Below the pieces are notes generated by a model. It had not been told where the DNA came from and did no database searches. It saw only the letters and a program-made list of their open reading frames with translations. From NCBI RefSeq assembly GCF_004168365.1, contig NZ_CP035704.1, positions 2,108,001 through 2,172,000 of the forward strand: a stretch of DNA of 64,000 nt, in the 5' to 3' direction. Every line of letters begins with the position of its first letter. The stretch's first letter is position 1. Origin of the DNA: Pseudolysobacter antarcticus. Lineage in GTDB: Bacteria > Pseudomonadota > Gammaproteobacteria > Xanthomonadales > Rhodanobacteraceae. The translations under genes and the position numbers were made by a program. Shown here piece after piece: positions 38,078 to 47,384 of the stretch.

Positions 38078-39203
38078 ATGATCGAGACCAATCCCATCCG
38101 TTTCCGCATCGACGACCTGGTCAGCCGGGTTGCCTCGTTACGGGGGTATCTTTGACTTCGATGTCAAAGCCGAGCGGCTTGAAGAAGTCACACGCGAACT
38201 CGAAAGTCCCACTGTCTGGGAAAACCCGCAGCGCGCGCAAGAATTAGGCAAGGAGCGCGCGCAGCTTGAGCGTGTTGTCGGCGGCATTCGTACGCTGACC
38301 GAGGCGCTGCATGACGCAGGTGAGTTGCTCGATTTGGGTATCGCCGAAGAAGACGAAGATACGATCAGGTCCGTCGCCGACGATGTCGAGACGCAGGCGG
38401 CACACGTCGAGAAACTGGAATTTCGCCGCATGTTTTCCGGCAAGATGGATGCGCACAACGCGTTCGTCGATGTGCAGGCAGGTGCCGGTGGCACCGAGGC
38501 GCAGGACTGGGCGGAAATCTTGCTGCGCATGTATTTGCGCTGGTGCGAAAACAAGGGCTGGAAAGCCGAGCTACTAGAAGTCAGCGCAGGTGAAGTTGCA
38601 GGCATCAAGAGCGCGACTTTCAGTGTCGAAGGCGAATACGCCTACGGCTGGCTCAAGACCGAAATCGGCGTGCATCGCCTCGTGCGCAAGTCGCCCTTCG
38701 ATTCGGACAATCGCCGCCACACGTCGTTCTCGTCGATCTTTGTCAGCCCCGAAGTGGATGACGAAATCGAGATCGATATCAATCCTGCCGATCTCAAAAC
38801 CGACGTCTATCGCTCATCCGGCGCGGGTGGTCAGCACGTCAACAAGACCGAATCCGCGGTGCGTATTACGCACGTGCCGACCAACACGGTGGTGGCGTGC
38901 CAGACCGAACGTTCGCAGCACGCCAACCGCGATCGCGCGATGAAACAACTCAAGGCTAAGCTGTACGAACTCGAAGTGCAGAAGCGCAATGTCGAGAAAG
39001 ACGCGCTCGAAGCAACCAAGTCGGATATCGGCTGGGGCAGCCAGATTCGCTCGTACGTGCTGGATCAATCGCGCATCAAGGATTTGCGCACCGGTGTCGA
39101 GCGCACCGACACGCAAAAAGTGCTGGATGGCGATCTCGATGAATTTATCGAAGCGAGTCTGAAAACAGGTTTGGAAGCGGGTGCGAAGCGAGTGAATCAA
39201 TAA
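38078..39203 (+). CDS. prfB: Peptide chain release factor 2 (programmed +1 frameshift)
   Basis: Release factor 2 (374 aa) is encoded in two frames: 25 codons from ATG 38078 reach an in-frame TGA at 38153, and a +1 slip at CTT continues from base 38154 to 39203. The second part carries the stop-codon-reading tripeptide SPF (205-207) and the catalytic GGQ (250-252). RF2 reads UGA, so low RF2 raises frameshifting and restores its own synthesis. The gene must be annotated as joined segments; treating it as a plain frame would give a false start at 38130. It lies between recJ and lysS, 25 bp before the latter. Confidence 0.96.
38142..38156 (+). promoter_or_regulatory. prfB programmed frameshift site
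   Basis: GGGGG (38142-38146) is an internal Shine-Dalgarno-like element, followed after TAT by the slippery CTT (38150-38152) and TGA C (38153-38156). Spacing and slip codon match the known bacterial RF2 autoregulatory site. Confidence 0.96.
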
Positions 39204-39228
39204 TGATTTTTATCGGGAACACAATTTC

Positions 39229-40770
39229 ATGAGTGGCGATACAGTCGACAGTGGCGCTGAAAATAATTCGGGCGCGGAAATACCCGTAACGCCGCCTGAC
39301 GAAAACAAGTTGATCGCCGAACGCCGCGCCAAACTCACTGCGCTGCGGGCACAAGGTATCGCCTTTCCAAACGATTTTGCGCCGGACGCATTTGCCGGTG
39401 ATCTGCAATCCGAGTTCGATGGCAAGACCGCCGAAGAAATCGAAGCGCTGGCGCGTCGCGTGAAAGTCGCCGGTCGAATCCTGCTCAAACGTGTGCAGGG
39501 TAAAGTCAGTTTCGTCCAGTTGCAGGACATGAGCGGACGTATCCAGCTGTTTATTCATGCGGCCACGGTCGGCGAAATTTACGACGCGTTCAAGGGCTGG
39601 GACAGCGGCGATATCGTTGGCGCCGAAGGTCTGCTCATGCGCACCAAGACCGGCGAGCTGTCGGTTAAAACCAGCGGTCTGCGCTTGCTCACAAAATCAC
39701 TGCGTCCGCTGCCGGAGAAATGGGCCGGACTGACCGATACCGAAACCCGTTATCGTCAGCGTTACGTCGATCTGATCGTGACACCGGAATCGCGTCGGGT
39801 ATTTCAGCTGCGTTCGCTGGTAGTGCGGCATCTGCGCAATTATCTCGACGATCGCCGCTTTCTCGAAGTCGAAACGCCGATGATGCATGTGATTCCCGGT
39901 GGCGCCACGGCGCGTCCGTTCGTGACGCATCACAACGCGCTCGATATGGATTTATATCTGCGCGTCGCGCCAGAGTTGTACCTCAAGCGCCTGACCGTCG
40001 GTGGTTTCGATCGAGTCTATGAGATCAATCGCAACTTCCGCAACGAGGGTGTCTCGACGCGACACAATCCCGAATTCACCATGCTCGAGTTGTACCAGGC
40101 CTACGCCACTTACAACGAGATCATGGACATCACCGAGGGCATGATCCGCAGTGCCGCGGAAAGCGTGGTCGGTCGTACCGCGCTGACGTGGGAAGGGCGC
40201 GAGATCGATGTCGGCCCGGCGTTCAAACGCTGGCGCATGGACGATGCGGTGCGCGAACACAACCCCGAAATCGGTGCGCATGAAATGCGTGATCGCGATG
40301 CACTCGCGCGGCATTGCGAACGATTGAAGATCCCGGTAAAACCGGGTTACGGCTGGGGCAAATTATTGCTCGAAATTTTCGAGCGTACGGTCGAAGCCTC
40401 GCTGATCCAGCCGACGTTCATCACCGCCCATCCGGTCGAAGTTTCGCCGCTTGCACGTGAGAGCGATACCGATCCGGGTATCACTGATCGTTTCGAGCTA
40501 TTCGTCGCCGGCAAGGAAATCGCTAACGGTTTTTCCGAACTCAACGATCCCGAAGATCAGGCCGCGCGTTTTCTCGCCCAGGTACAAGCGAAAGACGCCG
40601 GTGATGATGAAGCGATGCATTTCGACGCCGACTATATCCGTGCGCTCGAGTACGGCATGCCGCCGACCGGTGGCCTCGGTATCGGCATTGATCGCTTGAT
40701 TATGTTGCTCGCGGATGTGCCGTCGATCCGTGACGTTTTGCTGTTTCCGTATATGCGACCAGAGAGCTGA
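39229..40770 (+). CDS. lysS: Lysyl-tRNA synthetase, class II
   Basis: A 513-residue class II enzyme that charges tRNA-Lys. An extra polar N-terminal stretch of about 25 residues precedes the OB-fold anticodon domain (about 70-180, [21 protein letters not shown]). The catalytic core has motif 2 in [18 protein letters not shown] and motif 3 in [10 protein letters not shown]. It completes the recJ-prfB-lysS block that borders rpfG. A partner tRNA-Lys(CTT) gene lies at 6 kb. Confidence 0.96.
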   Translation: MSGDTVDSGAENNSGAEIPVTPPDENKLIAERRAKLTALRAQGIAFPNDFAPDAFAGDLQSEFDGKTAEEIEALARRVKVAGRILLKRVQGKVSFVQLQDMSGRIQLFIHAATVGEIYDAFKGWDSGDIVGAEGLLMRTKTGELSVKTSGLRLLTKSLRPLPEKWAGLTDTETRYRQRYVDLIVTPESRRVFQLRSLVVRHLRNYLDDRRFLEVETPMMHVIPGGATARPFVTHHNALDMDLYLRVAPELYLKRLTVGGFDRVYEINRNFRNEGVSTRHNPEFTMLELYQAYATYNEIMDITEGMIRSAAESVVGRTALTWEGREIDVGPAFKRWRMDDAVREHNPEIGAHEMRDRDALARHCERLKIPVKPGYGWGKLLLEIFERTVEASLIQPTFITAHPVEVSPLARESDTDPGITDRFELFVAGKEIANGFSELNDPEDQAARFLAQVQAKDAGDDEAMHFDADYIRALEYGMPPTGGLGIGIDRLIMLLADVPSIRDVLLFPYMRPES

Positions 40771-41038
40771 CTGCCGCTTTGGTTTGCTGTAGCGATTGAT
40801 TGATCAAGAGCTTGTCTGGGCGGATAAAATTCTTTCTGCTCAATACATATTTTCATTCATCGTGCGAGTGTGAAATCGGACGAAGTAATCACGATATCTG
40901 CAGCTGATTCAGATTTTTCTTGTGGTAAGCTGAATGCGATGGTGATGCAAACCATAATGCGTCGGGACGAACGCATAGCGCTACGCTGATGGAATCGGAT
41001 TTTTGGAAAAAGCGGCCGCCGAACGGCGTGGAGTGACT

Positions 41039-42091
41039 ATGAACGTTCTTATCGTTGATGACCAACAATCGGCCCGATTGATGCTCCGCCACGTTGTCGA
41101 AGGCATCGGCCCGGATCTGAACGTTTTCGATTTCGAAGATTCCAATGAGGCCTTGCGCTGGGCCGACATGCATCGGCCTGACTTGCTGTTGCTCGACTAC
41201 CGCATGCCGGGCATGGACGGGTTGGAATTTGCGCGACGTTTTCGCCGCCCGCTGATTCATCGCGATGTACCTATCGTCCTGATCAGTGTGGTCGGTGAAG
41301 AACCGATGCGTCAGGCTGCGCTGGATGTCGGCGTGATGGACGTCATGCTCAAGCCAGTGCGACCACGCGAACTGCGCTCACGCTGCCGTAATCTGCTCGC
41401 GATTCGCCGTCAGGGCGAATCCGTGAAGGAGCGGGCGCGCGCGCTGGAACGCCAAGTTAGCCAGGGTTTGAGCGAAGTCGAGTCGCGCGAACGCGAAATG
41501 TTGTTTCGTCTTGCCAAGGCCATTGAGTACCGTGACTTCGGCACCGGTATTCATCTGCTGCGCATGGCGCGTTATGTGGGCTTGATTGCCGAGGCACTAG
41601 GCTTGCCTGATGACGAGGCACGCATGATTGAGCTCGCGGCGCCGTTGCACGATATCGGCAAGATCGGCACGCCGGATGCCATCTTGCTCAAACGCGGCAG
41701 TCTGACTCCCGAAGAAATCATCATCATGCGGCGCCATCCGCTCGTCGGCCATGACATCCTGCGCGACAGCAATAGTCGATTCGTGCAGATCGGGGCCTTG
41801 ATAGCGCTGCGCCATCATGAGCGTTACGACGGCGCGGGTTATCCCGATGGCTTGGCGGGCGAAGACATTCCATTGCCGGCGCGTATCGTTGCGCTGGCGG
41901 ATGTGTTCGATGCACTTACCTCCGAGCGTCCGTACAAATCCGCGTGGAGTAACGCTGAAGCATTCCGCTATGTGCGTGAGCAAAGAGGCAAGCATTTTGA
42001 TCCGGTTTGCGTCGATGCTCTACTCGCCAATGAAGCCCGCATCATTGATATCCAGCAGGCTGAATTGTTGCCGAGCCATTTGAGTTTTTGA
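41039..42091 (+). CDS. rpfG: RpfG: HD-GYP cyclic-di-GMP phosphodiesterase response regulator
   Basis: A 350-residue two-domain regulator. The receiver domain (1-120) has the acidic pair Asp7/Asp8, phosphoacceptor Asp53 in LLLDYRMPGMDG and Lys106. The output domain carries HD at 204-205 (LHDIGKIG) and GYP at 267-269 (HHERYDGAGYP), so it should hydrolyse cyclic di-GMP. In Xanthomonas RpfC phosphorylates RpfG on DSF sensing, and RpfG lowers cyclic di-GMP to switch on virulence and biofilm-dispersal genes. GGAG precedes the ATG at 41039. Unusually, it is not next to rpfC but is followed by an acyl carrier protein, a ketosynthase and rpfF. Confidence 0.93.
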   Translation: MNVLIVDDQQSARLMLRHVVEGIGPDLNVFDFEDSNEALRWADMHRPDLLLLDYRMPGMDGLEFARRFRRPLIHRDVPIVLISVVGEEPMRQAALDVGVMDVMLKPVRPRELRSRCRNLLAIRRQGESVKERARALERQVSQGLSEVESREREMLFRLAKAIEYRDFGTGIHLLRMARYVGLIAEALGLPDDEARMIELAAPLHDIGKIGTPDAILLKRGSLTPEEIIIMRRHPLVGHDILRDSNSRFVQIGALIALRHHERYDGAGYPDGLAGEDIPLPARIVALADVFDALTSERPYKSAWSNAEAFRYVREQRGKHFDPVCVDALLANEARIIDIQQAELLPSHLSF

Positions 42092-42433
42092 TGCGTTGTA
42101 GCTCGTTGGGGATGGCACATAACGCGAACCGCGCGGACGCGTGGCAGTTTTCGAAACTAGGCGATGAGTCGAAGTGCTTCATTCGGATTTTATGGTTTCT
42201 CGGAAATCGCGTGTGCGGGACGATGCTTAAAATATAACCTATTAAGCTGATCTAACAGTCTGTTAAGAAAGCTTCGTATTTTTCAAATTTTCTTCGATTG
42301 TTGCATTGTATTATTAACAACATAAATAACAGTTGGTTACGAATTTCTTTTCTCAGGAATTTGGTTTCGAAATCGTTTCTCAATAACCTGTTAGATCGAT
42401 ATCATTTCAGCCCAATAGAAAAATTCCGAGCAA
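42092..42433 (+). promoter_or_regulatory. AT-rich control region upstream of the ACP gene
   Basis: This 342-bp gap is much more AT-rich than the surrounding genes in its second half. It holds a palindrome TAACAG-T-CTGTTA (42253-42265) and a candidate promoter TTGCAT-N16-TAAATA (42301-42328). No open frame here looks coding. It is the likely control region for the ACP-ketosynthase-rpfF unit. Confidence 0.45.
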
Positions 42434-42697
42434 ATGACAAACGACCTAAATTTCACACAAATTCAGGCTATGCTCAAAGATTTTCTGGCAGAGCATTTCG
42501 ATGTTCCTACAGAAAAAGTAACGCAAGAGTCTTCGCTGAAGGAGCTTGGCATCGACTCGATAATGATGCTGGATATTATGCTGGAAATTGAAGATCGTCT
42601 TGGAATAAAATTGAAGGATCTTTCGATGCCTTCAAATCCGAAGGTTGGCGATATCATGGCACTGATCGACCGTAATCAAGCTGCAAACAAAGGTTAG
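42434..42697 (+). CDS. Acyl carrier protein, dedicated type
   Basis: An 87-residue acyl carrier protein. The phosphopantetheine attachment site is Ser42 in LGIDSIMMLDIMLEIEDRLGI, and the four-helix pattern and acidic recognition helix II are typical. It differs from housekeeping AcpP (which has DSLD/V at the site) by the DSIMMLD sequence, closer to ACPs of specialised pathways. It is followed after 2 bp by a ketosynthase gene and then rpfF, so it is probably a carrier for signal synthesis. Its DNA is visibly more AT-rich than the neighbouring genes. The Shine-Dalgarno is weak. Confidence 0.92.
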   Translation: MTNDLNFTQIQAMLKDFLAEHFDVPTEKVTQESSLKELGIDSIMMLDIMLEIEDRLGIKLKDLSMPSNPKVGDIMALIDRNQAANKG

Positions 42698-42699
42698 AT

Positions 42700-43944
42700 A
42701 TGCCGGTCTCGCGCGATGTCGTCATAACAGGTATGGGCGTTATATCGCCTATCGGTTTGAATATATTTGAGTTAGCGACGAATCTTGAAACTAATACTTC
42801 AGGAATTCGTTTATGGCACTCGCTATTGCTTGAAAAGAAAATGCCGGTTGGTTTTATTGATCGGGATTTCAGCAAGGAATTTACAAAGCTCGAACTACCT
42901 TATCTTGACCGCTGTTCGCAACTTGCCATGCTAGCTGCGCGGGAAGCGACTCAAGATGCAGGATTGGAACAGTTCGCGCAGTACGGTCAGCGCGCAGGGT
43001 TGTATTTTGGTTCCGTTGCTGGCGGAGTTGTGACGGAGCATGACTGGGTTAGACAGTTTTACGTCGACGGTAAACAGACCTCCAGGCCATATACGATGAT
43101 GGCCTGCATGTTGAATGCGGCACCTGGACAACTCTCGATTCGGCATCAAATTCTTGGCCCAGTCATGACACACAGCAGTGCCTGCACGTCTTCAGGCGCC
43201 GCCATCGGTGACGCGCGGCGCGCGATTCGTGATGGCTATCTCGATGTCGCGCTGGTGGGTGGCTCCGAGTCCGCGCTCGCGCCAGCGTTTATGGCGGCTT
43301 GGGGCGGATTACGTGCGTTGGCGGAGGTTGATCCAGTCGACGTAGCTCGTAGCTCAAAACCTTTTTCAAAGAATCGCACCGGACTGGTATTGAGCGAGGG
43401 CGCGGTTTTTTTTGTGCTTGAATCTCGCGAAAACGCAATTCGGCGTGGCGCAAAAGCATATTGCTGTCTCTCTGGTTACGGCATTGCATCTGATGGCTAC
43501 CATATCGGATCTCCCGCCAGCGGCGGACAGGTTGCCGCGATGCGCGCTGCCCTGTCGGATGCCAATCTCGCGCCTGCAGACATCGGCTATCTAAACGCGC
43601 ATGCAACCGCAACTGGCGGTGGTGATCCCATTGAAGTCCGATCGATCAACGATGTGTTTGACCGTGTCCCAGTCAGTTCCACCAAGGGCATCCACGGACA
43701 TCTGTTGGGAGCCGCGAGTGCAATCGAGTTGGCCGTAGCAATTACGGCGATAAACCGATCCTTTCTCCCGGCTACGGCTCACTTGGATGAAATCGATCCG
43801 GCCTGTGAGCTAAACCACGTAGCGAATATGCCTATCATGGGACACGTAGTCAAAAATGCCTTGTCTCTCTCGGCCGGGTTTGGCGGTACCAATGTGGCGC
43901 TAATTGTCTCCACAGAAGATGAAGCCACGCGCAAAGCACTCTGA
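42700..43944 (+). CDS. Beta-ketoacyl-ACP synthase, FabF-like, within the rpf cluster
   Basis: A 414-residue condensing enzyme of the KAS I/II family. Catalytic residues appear intact: Cys162 in SSACTSSGAA, His301 in LNAHATATGGGDP, Lys329 and His334 in SSTKGIHGHLLGAAS. It should extend an acyl-ACP with malonyl-ACP. The sequence around the first motif (THSSACTSS) is not that of typical housekeeping FabF (ACATGAH-like). AAGG precedes its ATG, and it starts 2 bp after the ACP stop, so the pair is coupled. The position just before rpfF suggests it builds or trims the acyl chain for DSF. A role in another fatty-acid-derived product is possible. Confidence 0.9.
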   Translation: MPVSRDVVITGMGVISPIGLNIFELATNLETNTSGIRLWHSLLLEKKMPVGFIDRDFSKEFTKLELPYLDRCSQLAMLAAREATQDAGLEQFAQYGQRAGLYFGSVAGGVVTEHDWVRQFYVDGKQTSRPYTMMACMLNAAPGQLSIRHQILGPVMTHSSACTSSGAAIGDARRAIRDGYLDVALVGGSESALAPAFMAAWGGLRALAEVDPVDVARSSKPFSKNRTGLVLSEGAVFFVLESRENAIRRGAKAYCCLSGYGIASDGYHIGSPASGGQVAAMRAALSDANLAPADIGYLNAHATATGGGDPIEVRSINDVFDRVPVSSTKGIHGHLLGAASAIELAVAITAINRSFLPATAHLDEIDPACELNHVANMPIMGHVVKNALSLSAGFGGTNVALIVSTEDEATRKAL

Positions 43945-43997
43945 TCGTTACAATTCAACCGCCACACTCCCGTGGCTGTGAATAAAGGATCATTGGT

Positions 43998-44870
43998 ATG
44001 GGCGTTCTCGAATATATTTCTCCGTCTCCGCTTACACATGTCTGCGCCAGCTTCAAAGCGACCCAGAACAATGTTCTCTGGATCACGATGGCGGAGTCTT
44101 CTGCTGGCCGAAGCCAATACTTTTCTCCCGATTTGTTGCGCGACCTGTGCACACTATACAAAAGCGTCGAATCAGCTGGTGGCAACTGGATCAGCAATGG
44201 TGTCAGGCAGCCGATCCATTATCTGGTAGTGAAATCCGCCCATCCCGAGTATTTCAGTCTGGGGGGCGATCTTTCTCACTTTCGCGAATGTATTCGGCAA
44301 CGTAACAAGAAAGGTTTGCTGGATTACTCGATGCTATGCGCCGATATGATTTACGATTTAGCTACACGGTTAAATCGAGATGCGACGACGATTGCATTGA
44401 TTCAGGGGCGTGCGCTCGGTGGCGGATTCGAATCCGCACTTGCGGCCGATTTCATCATTGCAGAGGAACATAGCGAATTCGGATTTCCGGAAATCCTTTT
44501 TGGTCTTTTCCCTTGTACCGGTGGCATGAGTCTGCTCGCGCGGCGAATTGGTGTGCACGCTGCCGAGCGCATGATGACTAATGGCAAAATGTACGCTGCG
44601 ACCGAATTGAAATCGATGGGTGTCGTAGACGAGATTTGCGCCAGAGGCGAGGGTGAGGTCGCGGTCGAGAAATTCATAGCCGAACACAGCCGTCATCGAA
44701 TCGCTCGGTTGATGCTGCAGCGCAGTCGACACCGATTGGCGGCATTGAGCTACGAAGAGCTTCGCATTGTGGTCGAAGAGTGGGCGGAAACTGCGGTGAA
44801 TCTTTCGGCGCCACATTTGCGTGTAATGGACATGTTAATCGACATGCAAAGAGCGCGTGTTGCCGGTTGA
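43998..44870 (+). CDS. rpfF: RpfF: DSF synthase (enoyl-CoA hydratase/isomerase family)
   Basis: A 290-residue crotonase-fold enzyme that dehydrates 3-hydroxyacyl-ACP and releases the cis-2-unsaturated fatty acid signal. The two catalytic glutamates of known RpfF are conserved: Glu145 in GGGFESALAADF and Glu165 in FGFPEILFGLFPCTGG. AAAGGAT lies 8 bases before the ATG. It follows the ketosynthase by 53 bp. Its last 36 bases overlap the 3' end of rpfC on the other strand. In Xanthomonas RpfC binds RpfF and restrains it at low cell density, which fits the close linkage. Confidence 0.95.
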   Translation: MGVLEYISPSPLTHVCASFKATQNNVLWITMAESSAGRSQYFSPDLLRDLCTLYKSVESAGGNWISNGVRQPIHYLVVKSAHPEYFSLGGDLSHFRECIRQRNKKGLLDYSMLCADMIYDLATRLNRDATTIALIQGRALGGGFESALAADFIIAEEHSEFGFPEILFGLFPCTGGMSLLARRIGVHAAERMMTNGKMYAATELKSMGVVDEICARGEGEVAVEKFIAEHSRHRIARLMLQRSRHRLAALSYEELRIVVEEWAETAVNLSAPHLRVMDMLIDMQRARVAG

Positions 44871-47021
44871 TGTTGCGGAAACTTCCAGTCCGACGGCTTT
44901 CTGCAAAGCTAGAACGGTAATCTGCAGCGCGTCTTGTACGTCTGCAGATAGCCGTTCTGTCGACCTTTCAATCTCATCACTGGATATCGTCATAAGGCTA
45001 GCAGCGATGGCGGCGAGTCGCATTGCACCGACGTTGATGCAAACGCCTTTTAACGCGTGCGCGGTGTCCCTTATCGGTACGTAGTTTTTACGTGCCAGCG
45101 ATTCAGTCAGCAACTGGCATGAGCGACGGATATCGCGCTCTGCTGACGCCAGTAATGCTGGTAAAAATTCCGGGCGGCTAGTCATCGATCTCAAACCGTC
45201 TAGCGTATCTGCGTCGAGCGCATACACGGGAACAACACTAAGCGTTGGCTTGACTGCCCGTCGAGTCGGTGTTGACATCATTTCGGGTCCAATCTCATTG
45301 CCTTCAGTTTCGGCATCTTTACCGAATGAGTCATCGAGATCCATCAGAGCCTTGCGTATGACAGTGAGATTCATGGGCTTGTAGAGGATCGCGGCGCTGC
45401 CAGCCTCATACAGTCGAGCAGCCGTTTGGGGGGTCGCGTCTGCGGTGAGGAATATTGTTGGTGCGGTGTGCGTTCTTCCGAACCGATAAGTTTGAAGTAC
45501 CCGTACACCATCCATGTCACCTAGGTTGTAATCGAGCAGAAGCACGTCAAATGCCTGCTTGTTTAAATATTCCAGCGCTCCTATACCGCTAGTACAGGTT
45601 GTGACTACGTGACCGTCGATCTCCAGCATCTCCTTGATGAGCATGAGGTTGGTTTCGTTGTCATCCGCAACTAGAATTCTTTGCGGCGATATTAAAACGG
45701 CTTCGGCCTCATGATCGGGTTGCGCGGACTGCGCATCAGCGAGGGGCACGTTGAGTTCGAACCAGAATCTGCTGCCTTGGCCCAGCGTGCTCGAGTATTG
45801 CAGAGCGCCGCCCATGAGCTCTACAACACGCTTGGATAGCGCCAAGCCCAAGCCGGTTCCGCCAAAACGCCTTTGCTTGCCTTGATCAACCTGTTCGAAA
45901 GCTTGGAAAATATTTTTGCGAAAAGATTCGGGAATGCCGATGCCGGTGTCGGCAATGCTGAACACCAAACGATAATGCGTATCTGATTTGTGCAACAAGT
46001 CGATACCGACGTGCACACTGCCTTGGTCGGTGAACTTGATTGCATTTCCCACCAAGTTTAGACACACCCGATCAAGCATATGCGCGTCGATCTCGATTGG
46101 GTCGACAATTTGACTGTCGAGCTCAAGGCGGAACGATAATCCTTTTTGATGTGCCATTGTCTCGAACGTGCGACACAACTGAGGCATGTGCTCAGTCAGG
46201 TCGAACGCGGCGGGATTTAATACTGCATGCTTAGTGTCAAACTTGCTTTGGTCGAGCAAATCGTTGATCTCGCTCAGCAAACTGCTGGAAAGTGCCAGAA
46301 TTGTTTCGACGCGGTGAGCGACACGTGAGTCCGATGCATGTTCATTTCCGAGTAACTCTGCTGTCGCGACAATTCCCGTCAAAGGCGTCCTCAGTTCATG
46401 ACTCACTTTTGCCAGCAAGTCTGACTTGGCGCGTGTTTCTTGCTCCGCTAGCGCACGTGCTTCTTCAGCCGAGACTCGCGCTTCTCTTAAAACGGTCATT
46501 AACCTGCCGGCGTACACCGGCACCACGATCATAGGCATTGCCAAGGTCAACCATATGATCGGCATTCGCTGCCACAAGGGGTCGAATACGAAAACTGCTG
46601 CAAACCCGATTAGAGCGGCTGCCTGACACAAATGCATCAAGCGACGTCCGGTGCGAAAGCCGAACCCAACCATTGTGAACAGATAGAAGCCTGCGATCAG
46701 GCTACCGTAATTTCCGGTCAATACTATCCAGAACGATAACACCCAAGGATCCAGGATTGCGGTAGCGATCAGAAGCCATTTGAGTACATTGGTCGAGCTG
46801 GGAGCAATAGTCAAATAAGGCGTTACAGCATATACGCAACAGGCGCTAGCCAGACCGTAATGAAAAACTGATCCACTACCTGCCGTCAGCAAAAGCAATA
46901 CAAGGTTGATCGCGACGACTGGCACAGCGAAAAGTAATCTAACTTTGGCTTGCGTGCGAAGAATCACGCGCAGCGATTTATCTGAATCGTCGCGAATACC
47001 TTCCATAAAAAATGCTTTCAT
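44835..47021 (-). CDS. rpfC: RpfC: hybrid sensor histidine kinase for DSF
   Basis: A 728-residue membrane sensor, nearly the length of Xanthomonas RpfC. After a cytoplasmic N-terminal segment there are about five membrane spans (30-175), then the histidine kinase with His208 in KVSHELRTPL, N-box LNLVGNAIKF (321-330) and G-boxes IADTGIGIP and GGTGLGLALS. A receiver domain follows with Asp497 in LLLDYNLGDMDG, and an HPt domain with His655 in TAHALKGVCIN. All relay residues are present. It should sense DSF and phosphorylate RpfG. It lies tail to tail with rpfF with a 36-bp overlap. An alternative start is the ATG at 47006. Confidence 0.94.
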   Translation of the reverse strand: MKAFFMEGIRDDSDKSLRVILRTQAKVRLLFAVPVVAINLVLLLLTAGSGSVFHYGLASACCVYAVTPYLTIAPSSTNVLKWLLIATAILDPWVLSFWIVLTGNYGSLIAGFYLFTMVGFGFRTGRRLMHLCQAAALIGFAAVFVFDPLWQRMPIIWLTLAMPMIVVPVYAGRLMTVLREARVSAEEARALAEQETRAKSDLLAKVSHELRTPLTGIVATAELLGNEHASDSRVAHRVETILALSSSLLSEINDLLDQSKFDTKHAVLNPAAFDLTEHMPQLCRTFETMAHQKGLSFRLELDSQIVDPIEIDAHMLDRVCLNLVGNAIKFTDQGSVHVGIDLLHKSDTHYRLVFSIADTGIGIPESFRKNIFQAFEQVDQGKQRRFGGTGLGLALSKRVVELMGGALQYSSTLGQGSRFWFELNVPLADAQSAQPDHEAEAVLISPQRILVADDNETNLMLIKEMLEIDGHVVTTCTSGIGALEYLNKQAFDVLLLDYNLGDMDGVRVLQTYRFGRTHTAPTIFLTADATPQTAARLYEAGSAAILYKPMNLTVIRKALMDLDDSFGKDAETEGNEIGPEMMSTPTRRAVKPTLSVVPVYALDADTLDGLRSMTSRPEFLPALLASAERDIRRSCQLLTESLARKNYVPIRDTAHALKGVCINVGAMRLAAIAASLMTISSDEIERSTERLSADVQDALQITVLALQKAVGLEVSATSTGNTRSLHVD

Positions 47022-47384
47022 GAGTAGCGACCAGATGATTTTTATGAATGCGCCATTCCGATAAGCTAGCTTGCGCGGCGTGGAAGAACTGTCTACAGAA
47101 GTTAGTCACCGCTGGTTACACGTCTAGGCATAGTCATAGCTAGCGCTTTCTATATGAAATGTTGTTGCTTGTTTTCTTCCAAAGTAGCGCGTGGTCGATA
47201 TATTCGAATGCAGCTGACGAGGCTGGACGAAAGCTTTACGCGTACTTATCTTGCCAATTCAGGTGTGGCACAAAATCTCACGCCTAGGCAGACAGCCCGA
47301 TTGCGAATCGCAGCAGGAGCTTGTGTGCTTAAACGATCTAACAAAGTTAACGAATGAGTGAAGCGTACAGCTGCGCTGGCACGA
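47022..47384. other. Gap between rpfC and rpfB without a supported gene
   Basis: This 363-bp stretch precedes rpfC and follows the 3' end of rpfB, both on the minus strand. It is AT-richer than average near 47.14-47.2 kb. A weak promoter for rpfC may lie there (TTGGAA then TTCATA/TATAGA on the minus strand), but spacing is poor. A 67-codon plus-strand frame at 47154-47357 has no Shine-Dalgarno and no recognisable features. Confidence 0.4.

Noticed and set aside
47154-47357. 67-codon frame between rpfC and rpfB, considered as a missing small rpf gene
   Set aside because: No Shine-Dalgarno, no hydrophobic or domain pattern and no match to RpfH, which is a membrane protein.
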